From Brachionus rotundiformis (Eukaryota; Rotifera; Eurotatoria; Ploima; Brachionidae), in the NCBI GenBank assembly GCA_016802295.1, contig JAESIW010000107.1:108439-172438 (forward strand): a stretch of DNA of 64,000 nt. The letters run 5' to 3'. The position numbers and the translations under genes were made by a program. Shown here one piece after another: positions 9,821 to 21,233 of this stretch (position 1 is its first letter; every line of letters starts with the position of its first letter). The notes below the pieces were generated by a model, which saw only the letters and a program-made list of their open reading frames with translations, searched no databases and had not been told where the DNA came from.

Positions 9821-11329
9821 ATGCTCAAGACCAAAAAAATCTTTTTAGGCTTTGTACTATTAGTTGTTGCCATTCTGACTTCAATAGCCTATTTGGGAAA
9901 AATAAATGAAAATTTATTTCTACGGAAGGTTGACCATGGATCAGAGTATTCAAGTCCAACAAGCAAACAGGACAAACCGGTGATCTACACAAATAAAAGT
10001 GTAGAATTTAATTTTAATTATGTAAAACAATATCCTTGGATCAAAGAGTGTAGTGATAAATTTGAAAATTTTAATAAGCATGAATCATCTGGCCTTGGCA
10101 AAATAGACTATTCAGTGCCTGCTGAGCCATCTATGCATGAGTTAAGAATAACCCGTGCCGTTCTGGTTTACTTTCCCATTGAACAAGTGCAAAATTTTGA
10201 GTATGAATTTCGCTGGTTGTATCGAAGTTGGATAGAAATGCAAAACTATGAGCCTACAAAATGGCGCACTGATCTGGTTGTTTTTATGCGACAAGAGGAA
10301 AAATTTTTTACCAATTCGTTTTTTAAAAATTTGAATTGTTCATTTTTGCACAAAAGAACTTCACCAAATGACAGACCAATGTGTGTGTTGGTCAACTATG
10401 AGGCCCTCAAGGACAGAAAATTGCCTTCAAATGACATCAAAGCATCCTCTAATAGTCAATTGTATGATTTTTTACTTAAAAAAATAAACATTTTTGACCA
10501 ATCGGACGGCCATTTGAACGGCTTTTACCATTTTCTTAAGAATCGTTTGTCAAAATACGGCTATGTGGACTCAATTTTGATGGCTTTTGATGGCTACAAG
10601 TACTTTCAATCAGCCGGATATGATTATCTGATACGCAGCGACATGGATGTGTTCTTGACACCACTTTTTGCCAAATGGTTGCCCAAACATTGCAATGATT
10701 TTTATGTAGGCCGTGGTGGCTACAGCAATGAGTTCAATACAAACCGTTTGGCCAGGATAGCTAGTAATTTAGGCCTTGAATATGCTGGCTCGACCAATCT
10801 CGGCTCCACTTGGTACTCGACGCCCAACCAATTTCGCCTCGTTTCCTATCTGACCTTGTTCGGCATGGCCTATCTTTCCAACGAGGAGTTTTCGCTGCCT
10901 GAGCGCGAGGGAAAGCTCGGGGTCCAGTTGTGGCCTGACTGGCACTATGGAGTCCTGCTGCTCTACGGCCAAAACCTTCTTATGAACCATTTGATCAAGA
11001 CCAAGCAGCTTAACATTGTCAAATTGGTCGATTACTTGGACTATCCTTCGCATTTCAGCACCGATATCAATAAGATAATTCACATACATGTCTTTCATGG
11101 TAAATAAAATTTTGCCAAAGGGCTCTCAAAGTTATAATTTTATTTTAAAGGTTCAGATATGTTTTCAAAGTTTGATTTCAAGGCTGGCAAATATGACAAT
11201 ATTTCCAATAATATTGGAAATTCAAACATGGTCAAGTTTTACTCTCTCAAAATGGCAATGGATGGCAAAAAGTTGTCACCAAACGAATTAAAAAATCTGC
11301 TAGAAATGCAATGTTCGAAAAAAGACTAA
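9821..11329 (+). CDS. Type II membrane glycosyltransferase-like protein (DxD motif)
   Basis: Two exons: 9821-11099 and 11151-11329, split in a Gly codon, giving about 486 residues. The ATG at 9821 is the first in frame. Residues ~5-25 (FLGFVLLVVAILTSIAYLG) form a signal anchor, so the protein is probably Golgi or ER lumenal. The centre carries SDMDVFLTP, a DxD-like motif of GT-A fold sugar transferases, preceded by YDYLIRSDMD. It resembles a family of uncharacterised invertebrate type II proteins; the sugar donor and acceptor cannot be told. The 51-nt intron has GTAAAT and TTTTAAAG ends. AATAAA lies at 11357. The second half of exon 1 has clearly higher GC than its surroundings. Confidence 0.6.
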
Positions 11330-11362
11330 AACTAGTTTGCATTCCAAATATAAAAAAATAAA

Positions 11363-11941
11363 CTCTTAAAAATCATATTTTTCTTTAATTAAAGTTTGTT
11401 TGACATTTTCAATTCAATTGATCAAATTAGTTTTCAATATTGGTAATTGACCAATTTAACAGGTTTTAGAAAAATATTTTTGTTTATAAAAAGGCTTAAT
11501 TTTGACATAAAGATTAGTAATTTGAATAAATAAAACCTAGATATTTTAAGATAAACAAAATTATAAAAAATAAATATAAATTTTAATAACTCGAATTATA
11601 AAAAGTCTTGCGAATTAATTTTTTTAAAGCCTTGAATAAGAATTCAAATTTTGGTCAGCAAATGTTTGTTAGTTAGATATTTAACAACTTAAACAACAAA
11701 AAAATAATTTTTATAAAATACTTAAGGCATTTTTAGAAGCCAAGTGTCAAGTGGTCCAGAAATTCTTTTGCAATTGTTTTTTAAATTTTGACCAGTTAAT
11801 GGTCTCTGGTAAAGTAATGGCCTGATATCTTCTTTTATGCTGCTTTAACAATTTTTAAATTAAAAAAATGTTAAGAAAAATTTATCTTAATTAAAGAAAA
11901 ATAAGAACTGAACTAATGAACATTTGATGATAATTTTTAAA
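11363..11941. other. Intergenic gap, nothing recognised
   Basis: AT-rich sequence between the glycosyltransferase-like gene and the vezatin gene on the same strand. I see no ORF, RNA gene or repeat; it presumably holds the vezatin promoter. Confidence 0.5.
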
Positions 11942-13738
11942 ATGGAATATAATGAAGAAGACTATGAAATATCAAATAAAATAGTTAGTGAATATTTGTA
12001 TAGCCTTGGATACAAAGATGACCTAATACATATCAAAGAGTTTCAACAGTCCAACAAATTTGAAATAGATGAAACCAAACTGGACAAATCTGATCGAAAT
12101 GTAAGGCACTCAAATGTTTGTCCTATTGCCCATTTATTTAGACCAGATTTCTTTACCAACTTTTTGCAAACAAATTGGAAACTTATAAATGAATTAGTCT
12201 CCGAACCAGATATTCAGATAATTCTTAAAGAAAATTTAAATTTTTTCACATGTTTATCCGAAGCAAATTTTTCCCATTCTGTTTTTTTTCATAAAAAATT
12301 CTATTGTACCATTTTTTTGACAGTTATAGCCTTGGTCACTCTGAGTATTCCACTATTTATTGGCATTTCAGCTGTTTGTCTTGCACTAGTTTTTCTCAAA
12401 GACAAAATAGTGACCAAAATTTTACACAAATGGCTGCTTGCATCAATCGAGTATCTTCAAATTGCTCGAAAAATTGCCATCTTTGTCAAACAAGGTGATT
12501 TAATTGAGCTCTCTTTGAAAAGAAATCAATTAGCAAACACTAATCATTTAGATGTAAATTTTTTTTTTCGAAAAAATTTTTTCCTAATTTTGAGAGCCAA
12601 TTTTTACCAAATTAAAAAAATTAATCTTGGACTGGTTCACAACATGGGACATGACTTGGCAAATTTTATTTGTTCCTTAAACGAATCCGACCTGAGTCCA
12701 GTACTGAGATTAGATTGTGCCGAATTGGACAATTTAACTGATGGCTATAGCTATAGCTGTCTTAATTCACTCATTAAGCTAAATTCTCTTTTAATTTCTG
12801 AAAATTTTAAACTAATTATATGCAAGTTTCTTAGCTTTTTGAAAAATGGCGCAAATTTGCCAATCTTTTGCCATTTAGTATTAAATTCTGTCACTAGAGT
12901 AAGTAATTTTGCCAAACAACTAAACGATTTTGACAAATTAAGCAGACTAATTGATCTAGATGAAGCCCCTAAGATGATCAAAGTGGACCCATTAGATAAT
13001 GAAGATAATTTGAGCATGCATTTGAGATCCTGTCTTCTTCATTCCCAAGGCCTGAAGATTTACAAAGAAAACCAAGCTAGACTTGAGTGTTCAAAGGTTA
13101 TCAGAACGGGTCTAGAGTGCTGCAAACTGTACTTAGAACAGATAGAGGCTGGCCTCGGAGTAGAAGCTCCACAAGCCGAAATCCCGCAGCCAAGATCTGA
13201 TAAGCTTGACTCTCAAAATGAAACCAGACTGGAAGAAATTGCTGCCGAGAGACAAGAGCTGGTCTTTGAAGATGAAATATTCGAAGCTGAGGACGATGCT
13301 GGAAATGAAAAAGAGACATTCACAAGCATTGACCATGAGGAGTTGAGTCCCAAAGAGAAGCAAGACTTGTTCAATACCAAAAATCTTTTCTATGAGCTCA
13401 AGTTTGCTTTAAAATCGAAAACTAATGAATGGAAAGAGAGAGAAAAAAGGGCCAAGCATGTTAGTGGGACAGGAGTTGGCAAAATGGACGAGTTCGGGAT
13501 AAAAGAAAAGCTGCATCTTTTGGAAAATGATCTAATGCTGTACAAATCAGGCCTAAGAAAACGAAAAGATGTCAAGTCCATGTTAGAAATAAATGATATA
13601 AAGAAAAATAAATATGCCTATGAAGAAAACAGTGAAAACTGTATTGGTCATTGCCACAGTTCTATTTTATCTGATATAATGAAAAATAGTAAATTGTTTA
13701 GCCAAAGAGATGGCATAGAGGAAATATTTGGCGATTGA
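11942..13738 (+). CDS. VEZT: Vezatin
   Basis: Single exon. The start is taken at 11942 (AAAATGG); an in-frame ATG at 11927 would add five residues. Order of features: N-terminal SEYLYSLGYKDD, which matches the LYQYLQDLGH start of vezatins; a transmembrane hairpin at ~120-155 (FYCTIFLTVIALVTLSIPLF and GISAVCLALVFL); a central domain with ILRANFYQ and DNLTDGYS, equivalent to LRANFQ and NFTDGFS of vertebrate vezatin; an acidic stretch; and the C-terminal LSPKEKQD...ELKFALKSK helix. Vezatin is a transmembrane protein of adherens junctions that links cadherin-catenin complexes to myosin VIIa and acts with dynein on endosomes. It is somewhat shorter than vertebrate vezatin, mainly at the C-terminus. 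Confidence 0.85.
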   Translation: MEYNEEDYEISNKIVSEYLYSLGYKDDLIHIKEFQQSNKFEIDETKLDKSDRNVRHSNVCPIAHLFRPDFFTNFLQTNWKLINELVSEPDIQIILKENLNFFTCLSEANFSHSVFFHKKFYCTIFLTVIALVTLSIPLFIGISAVCLALVFLKDKIVTKILHKWLLASIEYLQIARKIAIFVKQGDLIELSLKRNQLANTNHLDVNFFFRKNFFLILRANFYQIKKINLGLVHNMGHDLANFICSLNESDLSPVLRLDCAELDNLTDGYSYSCLNSLIKLNSLLISENFKLIICKFLSFLKNGANLPIFCHLVLNSVTRVSNFAKQLNDFDKLSRLIDLDEAPKMIKVDPLDNEDNLSMHLRSCLLHSQGLKIYKENQARLECSKVIRTGLECCKLYLEQIEAGLGVEAPQAEIPQPRSDKLDSQNETRLEEIAAERQELVFEDEIFEAEDDAGNEKETFTSIDHEELSPKEKQDLFNTKNLFYELKFALKSKTNEWKEREKRAKHVSGTGVGKMDEFGIKEKLHLLENDLMLYKSGLRKRKDVKSMLEINDIKKNKYAYEENSENCIGHCHSSILSDIMKNSKLFSQRDGIEEIFGD

Positions 13739-14017
13739 TGTATCTGGCGATTTATCTTTTAACTTAATAAAAAACCAATTTTAAAAATATAATATTTTCT
13801 TTTGTTAAAATCTAATTTTAAAACCTACTAAATTATTAATTATTTAAAAATCAAATTTTTTTAAATAATAATATAACTTAATTTATTATTAATTATTAAT
13901 TATCAAAAGTTAATTTAATTAACTTATTTAGAATAAAAAAATTAATTTATTTAATTTAGATTATACAAATTTGACTTGAAAACTAAAGAAATAATTATTA
14001 ATGGTTTAAATATATGT

Positions 14018-15848
14018 TTAGAATAAGATAAATTTCTTTTTTTTATTCATACATTCTTCTTTTATCTGATTTTGTTTGACTTGTGCTTCAGATAATTTGT
14101 CCGGGTTGTTCAAAAAAAATCCTCCTTTGCTGCTCTCTACCTGCTCCTTGCACGAATCGAACCAATGTTTGATTTTGCTATGGGTCATCATATCTTCAAA
14201 AGCTGGACAGCCTTCAAATGATGAAATAGCGCCGTACAAGGCCTTAGATAACATGTTAGTGTGATTAATCTTCAAAATTGGTTTGAATATTTACCAAATC
14301 GGACAAATTTGGTCTCGATCCGCCCATAAATGTTCCTTTCAAAGACTTAACCCACTCATCGCACATTTCATACATCGATAGTCTTACATCTTCTTTTAAA
14401 TTGTATCTTATAGATAAAATTTTATTCATTTTAATAATTAATTTTTAATTATCTTGTTTGATTACTTTTTTTTTAAACTTTTTCCCAAAATAAACATAAC
14501 CAATGAGCCAATGTACTTGATGCTCGACCTCTGAAAATCTGAAAAATTGTTCTTCCAGTCTCCGACTTGGTCGTACCAATTGAAAGCGGCCAAAGTCTCG
14601 TCCATTGTTCTGTAAACATTTGGGGATATTACATGAATAAATTTCGAATCGACCCATTGGCGCCAATCTCTCTCATCTCATTAGAAATCCTATTATCCAA
14701 GTCTAAAAATAAATTTGCCAAACAAACTTTCTCTGGCTCACATCTTTGCCATCGGTCATTTTTTCTGAATGTAGCATCACAAAGTATTTGTTTATAAATT
14801 CTGTAGACTTGGCCTTTTCATTTGAATCAACTTCCATAGGTTCGTAAAATTTAATTATCTGAGTCAAAGTGGTACTAGGGTCCAGACGAAATGTCTCAAG
14901 TGCACTTACTATCACCGATGATTCATTAAGTTGCTTAGACAAAATTAGAATAAGAAAATAAAGGATTTTGAGTAATTTGGTACAAAAGAACAGAACAAAA
15001 TGCTAGAAAATTTTTGAACATTTTTTCCAAAAGTTAAAAATGGCACAACATAAATATTTGCTGCTTTTTTGCAGAGATATTGGAAACCATTAACAAACTT
15101 TGATAGTTTGACGAATTTTTTACTTCTGGAAAAATGTTTAAAAATTTTCTAGCATTTTGTTCTGTTCTTTTTTACCAAATTTCACAAAACCAAAATAGAT
15201 ATCAGCAGATTATTACCAAGATAGTAGGATCAAGCTCTTCTGGGTTAGTTATTGATGGAAACTGAATAGCCAAAGTGGGAACTTTTTTGTAACCGGACCA
15301 GTCCAATTGTGATTTATTTACTGAATTCACTTCAACTATGTCATAACTATAGCCGTAATAGTCCAAATAAGCTCTTACTTTGCAGCAAAATGGACATGTG
15401 ACATATTGGTACAGAGTTATCTTTATATTTCCCGGATTTTTTCCTCTATTTAGCTTGGAAAAAAGTTGGTAAATTAATTTATTCAATTGATTTTAATTAC
15501 TGATTTAGATGGCTTTATTTTTCCTGGCAAATTTTTGCTTTCATAATTAATCTCACAGCTGCGAGAGCTCGACTTTCTGTTATCCAAATAATATGATATT
15601 GAAAAATAGGCCAGAGCGCCACTCGCAAATACCACTAATAGCTTTCTCAATGAGTTATCTTTTTCAGCTGGTATTTGGGCATTTTTGTTCAGTGGATTTT
15701 TAAGATTTGTATTTTGAGGCGTATCTGATGACTGAAGACGCTTTGGGGTGACAACTAGACGAGTATTGGTCTTCAAATGATAAGATAGTGCCTGAATATT
15801 TTTCACTGCTTGGAACGAACGATTTGTGTGATTAATTAACTTGAACAT
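14018..15848 (-). CDS. PTGES2: Prostaglandin E synthase 2-like protein, paralogue A (CPFC)
   Basis: Six exons: 15848-15501, 15453-15217, 14933-14742, 14671-14466, 14406-14295, 14242-14018; 439 residues in one frame. The N-terminus has a hydrophobic segment (LLVVFASGALAYFSISYYL), as in the membrane-anchored family. A glutaredoxin-like domain follows (ITLYQYVTCPFCCKVRAYLD) with the CPFC active-site pair. The C-terminal GST-like helices contain RDWRQWVDSKFIHVISPNVY, the family's WRxWVD..HxxSPNxYRT signature, and GSRPNLSDL. Known family role: GSH-dependent isomerisation of PGH2 to PGE2, Golgi/ER membrane or cytosol. The acceptor before RDWRQW is ambiguous (GATGAG|AGA used) because several AGs lie close together. 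Intron 2 carries an inverted-repeat element (14963-15192). It is followed upstream by a second paralogue on the same strand. Confidence 0.85.
14963..15192. mobile_element. MITE-like inverted-repeat element in a PTGES2 intron
   Basis: Two ~75 bp arms are near-perfect inverted copies: AAAGAACAGAACAAAATGCT on the left (from about 14985) and its complement ending at about 15172, with a ~75 bp spacer. The matching extends outward to AATTTGGTA / TACCAAATT. The whole element fits inside the intron between PTGES2-A exons 2 and 3. A single related arm lies at about 57338-57395. Confidence 0.8.
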
Positions 15849-16168
15849 TTTATTAAATCTAATTGAAATTAGAGCTAAATTAAAAATAATTTTTGGTCAT
15901 TCATAAATCTTGGTAAAAATTTTTTTAATAAATTTATGTTTTTTTTTTGATTAAAAAAAATTTCAGGACATAAGATGATCTATTAACCATTCAGGTTTCT
16001 AGTTAAGTTTGCCAAGTTAAGTGTCTTTTTTGAAAAATTTAAAATTATATTTTATGTTAGTATTTGCTACATGACCGGCAAATATGAGTTTTTTTCAAAC
16101 ATTAAAAAATATTATTTTATTCTAAAATCTTAATAAATTAAATATCTAAAACTAATTAATATAATAAA
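15849..16168. other. Short spacer between the two PTGES2-like genes
   Basis: About 320 AT-rich bases hold the 3' end of paralogue B and the 5' flank of paralogue A. No ORF or repeat is recognised. Confidence 0.5.
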
Positions 16169-17801
16169 CTAGTTGTTCATATATGCTGCGTAGGCAAATG
16201 CGCACACATGGATTAAATACGTAGCTGATAGAATGCGGAAAATGATTTTCTCGTTATCATCAGGCTTTGCACCAACTTCCTCCATTTTGGGCTTTACTTC
16301 TTCCAAGACTAGATCCTTATCTTTATTATCATCAATTGAAATAATCTCTTGTTTATCTTCATCCACAGAGTCATCTATCAATATTGGTATTGACATTTTG
16401 TCAATAGGTTTGTGACTTTTAAGAACCTCTCGGTGCATTCTTTCGTACCATTCTCTAAATTTAGGGTACTTGGCAATCGACTCGCGAAACACTGTACACC
16501 CTTCGTATGCCCTTACATTGCCATACATGCTCTAAATTAACCTGGTAACAAAAAATAACTTGTGGCTAGTGTATTTTATTTACCAAATCGGCCAAATTGG
16601 GAAAATTTGTTCCACTGATAAATTTATTTCCATTAAGACCTTGTTCCCATCGGGTCAAAACCTCATCAATTAGTTCTCTTGGCGATTTGTTCTGGTCTTC
16701 AGGGGCTCTTATATCAATTTATTTTTAGTTCAAAAATATATTTTTTTTTATAAATAAAAAGTACAATCTGTTTAGCACTAATTGCTTTTTTTTATAATCC
16801 TTGTTGGCGTTGTAATAATAAACCATATAATACTTAATGGTGTTGTAGCGGCTTTTCCAGCAACTTTTCTCGGCTATTAGATCAAATTTTTCAAATAAAT
16901 TCTTTAAATTATCTATAGAATTCAAATTAAATATCGGAATGGCAAAATTATTGATCCATTTTCTCCATTCTATAGAACTAAGAAAACACTTAATTTATAA
17001 ACAAATATTTTTGGTAATTGTTTACTTTAAGTCTGAGTTGGTGGTCAAATACTTGTTTGGACTAGAGGTACCAGTTTCCCTTAGAATAGGCAAATACTGG
17101 TCCAATATTTTATTAAAATTAATATGCTTCTCATTTCGAACACTCTCTAGGGCACTGAGAATAGAAGTAGCATTTGCCAAGTGCCACTTTTTTTTATTTA
17201 TTCTGTCCTCTATGACCAAAATGGGAAGTTTTCTCGCTTTGGTAAATTTGGTCAATTCTTCTTTGGAATAGGGATCAACCTCTGTTAGAGTATACTTGAA
17301 TCCAAAATAATCCAAGTACGCTCTTATTTGAGAGCAGTATGGACAATTTTCAAATTGGTAAAGGTGAATGTTTAGTGGAAAATTGTGGTAAGGAGATTCA
17401 TGGTGCTCTACCTTTACTTAAAAATAATATTTCTATAATTTTCTTATTAAAATTTGATTTACGATTTTTGTTGGTACAAATTCTGTAATCAAGGCAACTG
17501 GTCTGGCTTCTTCGTTTGGATCATCGGACTTTTTTACAAGAGATTTTACTAAAAGAGAGCCAGAAACCAAACCAGCTGAAATGCTGATGGCAACTATCAA
17601 CGAGTAGTTGACTCCTTTGGCTATTGAATGTAGCATGGTTGATTTAGAACGATTCTCACATTGAAGCACTTTGGATATTTGAAGAATTTTGTACCTTTTT
17701 TTTGCCAAATTGGTCAAGTTTCTAGTTGATTTTTGCATACAAGATGAATGTAGGACATGTTTGAAAATTGTCATAGTGACCTTAGAGTGGATTGTTGACA
17801 T
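16169..17801 (-). CDS. PTGES2: Prostaglandin E synthase 2-like protein, paralogue B (CPYC)
   Basis: Five exons: 17801-17463, 17411-17026, 16977-16765, 16707-16584, 16531-16169; 474 residues in one frame. Start taken at the ATG at 17801. A basic, amphipathic N-terminus is followed by a membrane segment (YSLIVAISISAGLVSGSLLV). The glutaredoxin-like domain has NIHLYQFENCPYCSQIRAYL, with CPYC instead of the usual CPFC. The C-terminal domain keeps SIEWRKWINNF and NFPNLADL but has lost the HxxSPNxYRT core. An acidic linker (DDSVDEDKQEII) precedes an extra C-terminal hydrophobic helix (RILSATYLIHVCAFAYAAYM), absent from paralogue A. The divergence suggests a changed substrate role. It is in tandem with paralogue A, so the pair arose by local duplication, now old. 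Confidence 0.85.
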
Positions 17802-18169
17802 ATTGACTAACAGAATCACAATAAATGAGTTTTGGTTTTGTGTTGAGAAGTTGGAAAAGGTTTATTTTTACATCACGACGCTTAATGCGAGTTATGGCAA
17901 AATTTCAAAATTTTAAATTATGCTAAACAAGCTATGCAATATGTTCAAGAAATTTCTAGTGCAATCTTAACTTTAAAATTATTCTCATTTAATTATTTAA
18001 TAAGTATCAATTTTTTTTTTTAAATAGAAAAATACCAAAAAATCTTTTTTGTTTATTTTTAATTGATAAAAAATAATAAAATTATGTTAAGATATTGATT
18101 TTCTTTGGAAACGGCTTGACAATTTTTTTTTTTTTTAAACAAAATTTTAAATTTCTTTTATTAATTTAA
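17802..18169. promoter_or_regulatory. Likely shared promoter region of a divergent pair
   Basis: About 368 bases separate the start codons of PTGES2-like B (minus) and the small membrane protein (plus). No TATA box is obvious. A two-way promoter is inferred from layout only. Confidence 0.35.
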
Positions 18170-18688
18170 ATGAAAAGTTGTTTTGAAAAATTTTTGATTG
18201 TCTATTTATCAGGCGAGTTTAGCAGCCTGGTTTTTAAGCACTCATTTCGAACATTCAATTATCTGATCTACCATGATATCGAGATATTTGACCAAGACCA
18301 ATATGACTGGATTTTTGCACTTAAAATTCTATACTTGGTCAATATTCTTTTAGTCCTAATAGCAACTGTTTGTATTTATCTAATCAGCCAAACATGGATA
18401 AAAATGCTATTATTTTCAATAACCTATTCATATTATCTAGTTTTTGTCTACTTGTCAAGATACTGCCGCAATAACATAGTTCTGATAGATTGGCAGCCCG
18501 ACGACATTTTATTCATACAAGACATAAATGAGCTTTTTATCGCAACCATCGGTTTGGCATGCATTTTCATATATTTATTTATCATTCTTGATGAATTTTC
18601 ATTAATTAAACTAAAAAAGAGTGATATTCAAAAATTTAAAGCATATAAAGTAGTTAATGATTTTATAGATAAAACATTTTTTAAATAA
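18170..18688 (+). CDS. Small multi-pass membrane protein, unrecognised
   Basis: Single exon, 172 residues, no recognised family. It has about three strong hydrophobic segments: LVNILLVLIATVCIYLIS (~55-72), MLLFSITYSYYLVFVYL (~77-94) and LFIATIGLACIFIYLFIIL (~123-141), with a weaker one near the N-terminus. The tail is basic (LIKLKKSDIQKFKAYK). No signal peptide cleavage site is evident. Codon use and A-rich start context resemble its neighbours. It lies tail to tail with DNAAF1 with only 45 bases between stop codons. A role cannot be given. Confidence 0.55.
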   Translation: MKSCFEKFLIVYLSGEFSSLVFKHSFRTFNYLIYHDIEIFDQDQYDWIFALKILYLVNILLVLIATVCIYLISQTWIKMLLFSITYSYYLVFVYLSRYCRNNIVLIDWQPDDILFIQDINELFIATIGLACIFIYLFIILDEFSLIKLKKSDIQKFKAYKVVNDFIDKTFFK

Positions 18689-18733
18689 AAAAAAAAAACT
18701 AACAAATTTTTTATTTTTATCTTCAGTATCTTA

Positions 18734-20247
18734 TTAATTGTTTGGTTCATTGGTTTCTTTATTTGGCTCAGTGGATATTTCTTCGATTAGGACCTTTTTC
18801 GGAAGGCTCTCTTCACACGGTTTCTCTTCTTTGTCCTCAAGCTCGGTAATTAACAATTTATTTGAATTTAAATCTTCAAAAAAATGCATTAATTAAGCTA
18901 TTGGTGTTTTAAAATAATGTTCTACTTGGTTCGGATAGATTTTTTTGGCAAAAAATTGATGACTTTTCTTCTTGTTGATTGTTTATCTTGACTTCAATTA
19001 ACTCATTTTCCTCAATTTGCTCCAATTCTGGTATGTCTTCAGCTTCATGGTCAGGCTTTTCTTCCAAATTTTGGTCACATTTTGGAGCAATTATATTTTC
19101 CAAGTTTTCCAAGTCTATCTCATTGTTCTGTCTGGCTTCATTCTGGCTCTGTCTGGATTGATTTCTTTCAGCAATGAATTTATCTCGACGAGCGAGTAAA
19201 TCTTTGGGAAAAATTTTCTTAACTAAACTTTAATGAATTGGAATAAGTTACCATTGACACTGTCCATGATTTTTTTACGCTCGGCATTGTCCCATTTCAT
19301 GCGCTCTTCTCTTTCGGCGTCTTTGCCACCAACAGCCCAGGCTTCCGCACAGGCTCGGTCTCGTGGAAAAACAGGCCGATCGTCCAAGTACGTGAGTCCT
19401 TTCTTTATTAATAAAAGTAGAACAAAATTAATAATTAAAGCACTTTTATTTATAAAATTTTTAATATAACTTACTATCCGAACTGTTAGGGTTTTTCGGT
19501 AATCTTTGATCATTTTGATTACGGAATTTCCCATTAGATTTAACACATGCTTTGGAAAAAGCCAATTAATTTAAATAAATTAACTTAAATTAATTTAATT
19601 ACCAAATTTTTCATTTGTTCGAATATTTCAATAACTTTTGGATCCTCGATGGAATTGTGCGATAAATCTAGACACGAAATGGACTCACATTGGATCAGAT
19701 GTTCCAAGTCTTGGTATGTTTCGAGCTTGTTGTGGGAAACGCACAGAGAAGTCAATTTTGCACAACAGCTCAAATTCTCTATCTTTGTTAGGTAATTATT
19801 GCTTAAATTAATGGTATCCAGAAGCTTCAGAGGTTCCAGATTTTCAATTTTTCTAATCAAATTTTGCTGCAAATAGAGGCATTTAAGCTCTTTTTGGTTA
19901 GTTAAGTTTTCAATGCGGCCGATGCCATTTGACTCGAGCCATAGGCACTTGAGGCCAGTGTATTCTTCAAGATTTTCAATTGTGCTGAAGCCTTTGAAAT
20001 GAAGGTACAACACGTCATTCAAATAGGGCGTCAAATAGAGCTTTTGTTCTTTGCAGTGCTTTCGCAAAAACTCCTTGGTCATTCTGGGACCAAAGCGTGA
20101 TTTTTCAATAGTTCTATCTTGCTTGTTCTCTTGGTCATTTTCCGATAAGTTGGATTTATTTTCGATTTGAATATTCTTTTCTGGTGCTGGAACCGTGGTC
20201 TTTTCAGCACTGTTTGGCACTTCTATCTCTTCAATCAGGGTTGGCAT
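18734..20247 (-). CDS. DNAAF1: Dynein axonemal assembly factor 1 (LRRC50)
   Basis: Five exons: 20247-19603, 19549-19475, 19402-19252, 19201-18926, 18873-18734; 428 residues. After an acidic N-terminus the family signature MTKEFLRKHCKEQKLYLTPY appears, then six leucine-rich repeats (LHFKGFSTIENL, LWLESNGIGRIENL, LYLQQNLIRKIENL, INLSNNYLTKIENL and so on) closed by an LRR cap with LTYLDDRPVFPRDRACAEAW. These match DNAAF1 of vertebrates and algae closely. The C-terminal part is acidic and much shorter than in vertebrates. DNAAF1 acts in the cytoplasm to preassemble outer and inner dynein arms, so the animal builds motile cilia. Confidence 0.95.
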
Positions 20248-20628
20248 TTTTTTCGTATTAAATTAAATTCAACTCAGAGTGTTCAATAAATTGTTGATTT
20301 TTTGTTTCCATGGCAACCATTTTAGGTGAATCATTCTTTTAGGATAGTGGTTTAAAAGACAAAAATTTAGTCCTTTTAATGTCCGGTATGATTTTTTTAC
20401 TTAAAAATTTTTTGATTGACAATTTTATTAATAAAAGATAAAATATTAATTTTTTAAGCCAACTCCTGGTAACCTGGTACTTAAAAACTTATATGTTATT
20501 CTATTATTTACTTAAGATATTAACTTATTGAAAATTAATTAAAAACTTGAAGTGATTCCTTAATTTAAAGCATCCATAACTTTTCTCTTTTTTTACCAAA
20601 GATTAATTATTATTTTTAAAATTTTAAA
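20248..20628. promoter_or_regulatory. Likely shared promoter region, DNAAF1 / Ly6-like
   Basis: 381 bases lie between the divergent start codons. No coding sequence or TATA box was seen. Two-way promoter activity is inferred from layout only. Confidence 0.35.
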
Positions 20629-21085
20629 ATGTCAGGCTTTAAGAGAATAGTTCCAATCGTTTTGCTCTTGTTGTCGCTTGAAGACCATGCACATACACTC
20701 AAGTGTCACAAATGCACCAATTATGGTCGTTTACAGAACGATTTTGTTTCCAAAAGTACATGCAATGCACCAACTAGCACTGACCAGTCGGATTTTTGTG
20801 AATCAACTTACTGTTTCGTAATTTTTTAATCTTATTAAAACAAAAAGAGATAATTTTATAAAACAGAAATCATCGGTTTTAATGGCTGACTTGACCACTT
20901 CAGTAATGCGTGGCTGTGCGTCAAGCGACAAAATCTATGAGCTGAGCACCAAATTAGAAGGTTACCAATCTGAGCTTAATTTTTGTAACTCAACAAATTT
21001 TTGCAATTCAGCATCAAAATTTGATTTTAAAATAACTTTTATCTTTACAAATATCTTAAACTGTATATATTTATTAAAAAATTAG
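20629..21085 (+). CDS. Ly6/uPAR-type three-finger protein, probably GPI-anchored
   Basis: Two exons, 20629-20817 and 20867-21085, phase 0, 135 residues. Residues 1-23 form a signal peptide (IVPIVLLLLSLEDHAHT). The mature part opens with LKCHKCTNYG, the conserved first Cys pair of the Ly6 fold, followed by paired cysteines (STCNAP, DFCESTYCF, MRGCAS) and the terminal CNSTNFCNSA block, the typical CCxxxxCN ending of the family in altered form. A hydrophobic tail (ITFIFTNILNCIYLL) suits a GPI-attachment signal. Such proteins modulate receptors at the cell surface; the partner is unknown. The DNAAF1 gene diverges upstream. Confidence 0.75.
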
Positions 21086-21233
21086 ATATATATTTAATCA
21101 AATTTTATTATTTTGGTTAACATGTATTTTTACATAAAACAATCTTCATAAAACAAAACTAATAAAATGTTAACTTGTTTTAAAAATTAATTAATTAATT
21201 AATAAATCTTTAGCTAGTTGATTAGTGATGAGC

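Noticed and set aside
14466..14933. PTGES2-A as a pseudogene because of a frame change before RDWRQW
   Set aside because: A GTGAGC donor at 14741 and an AG at 14672 remove the problem in phase, and all other exons are intact.
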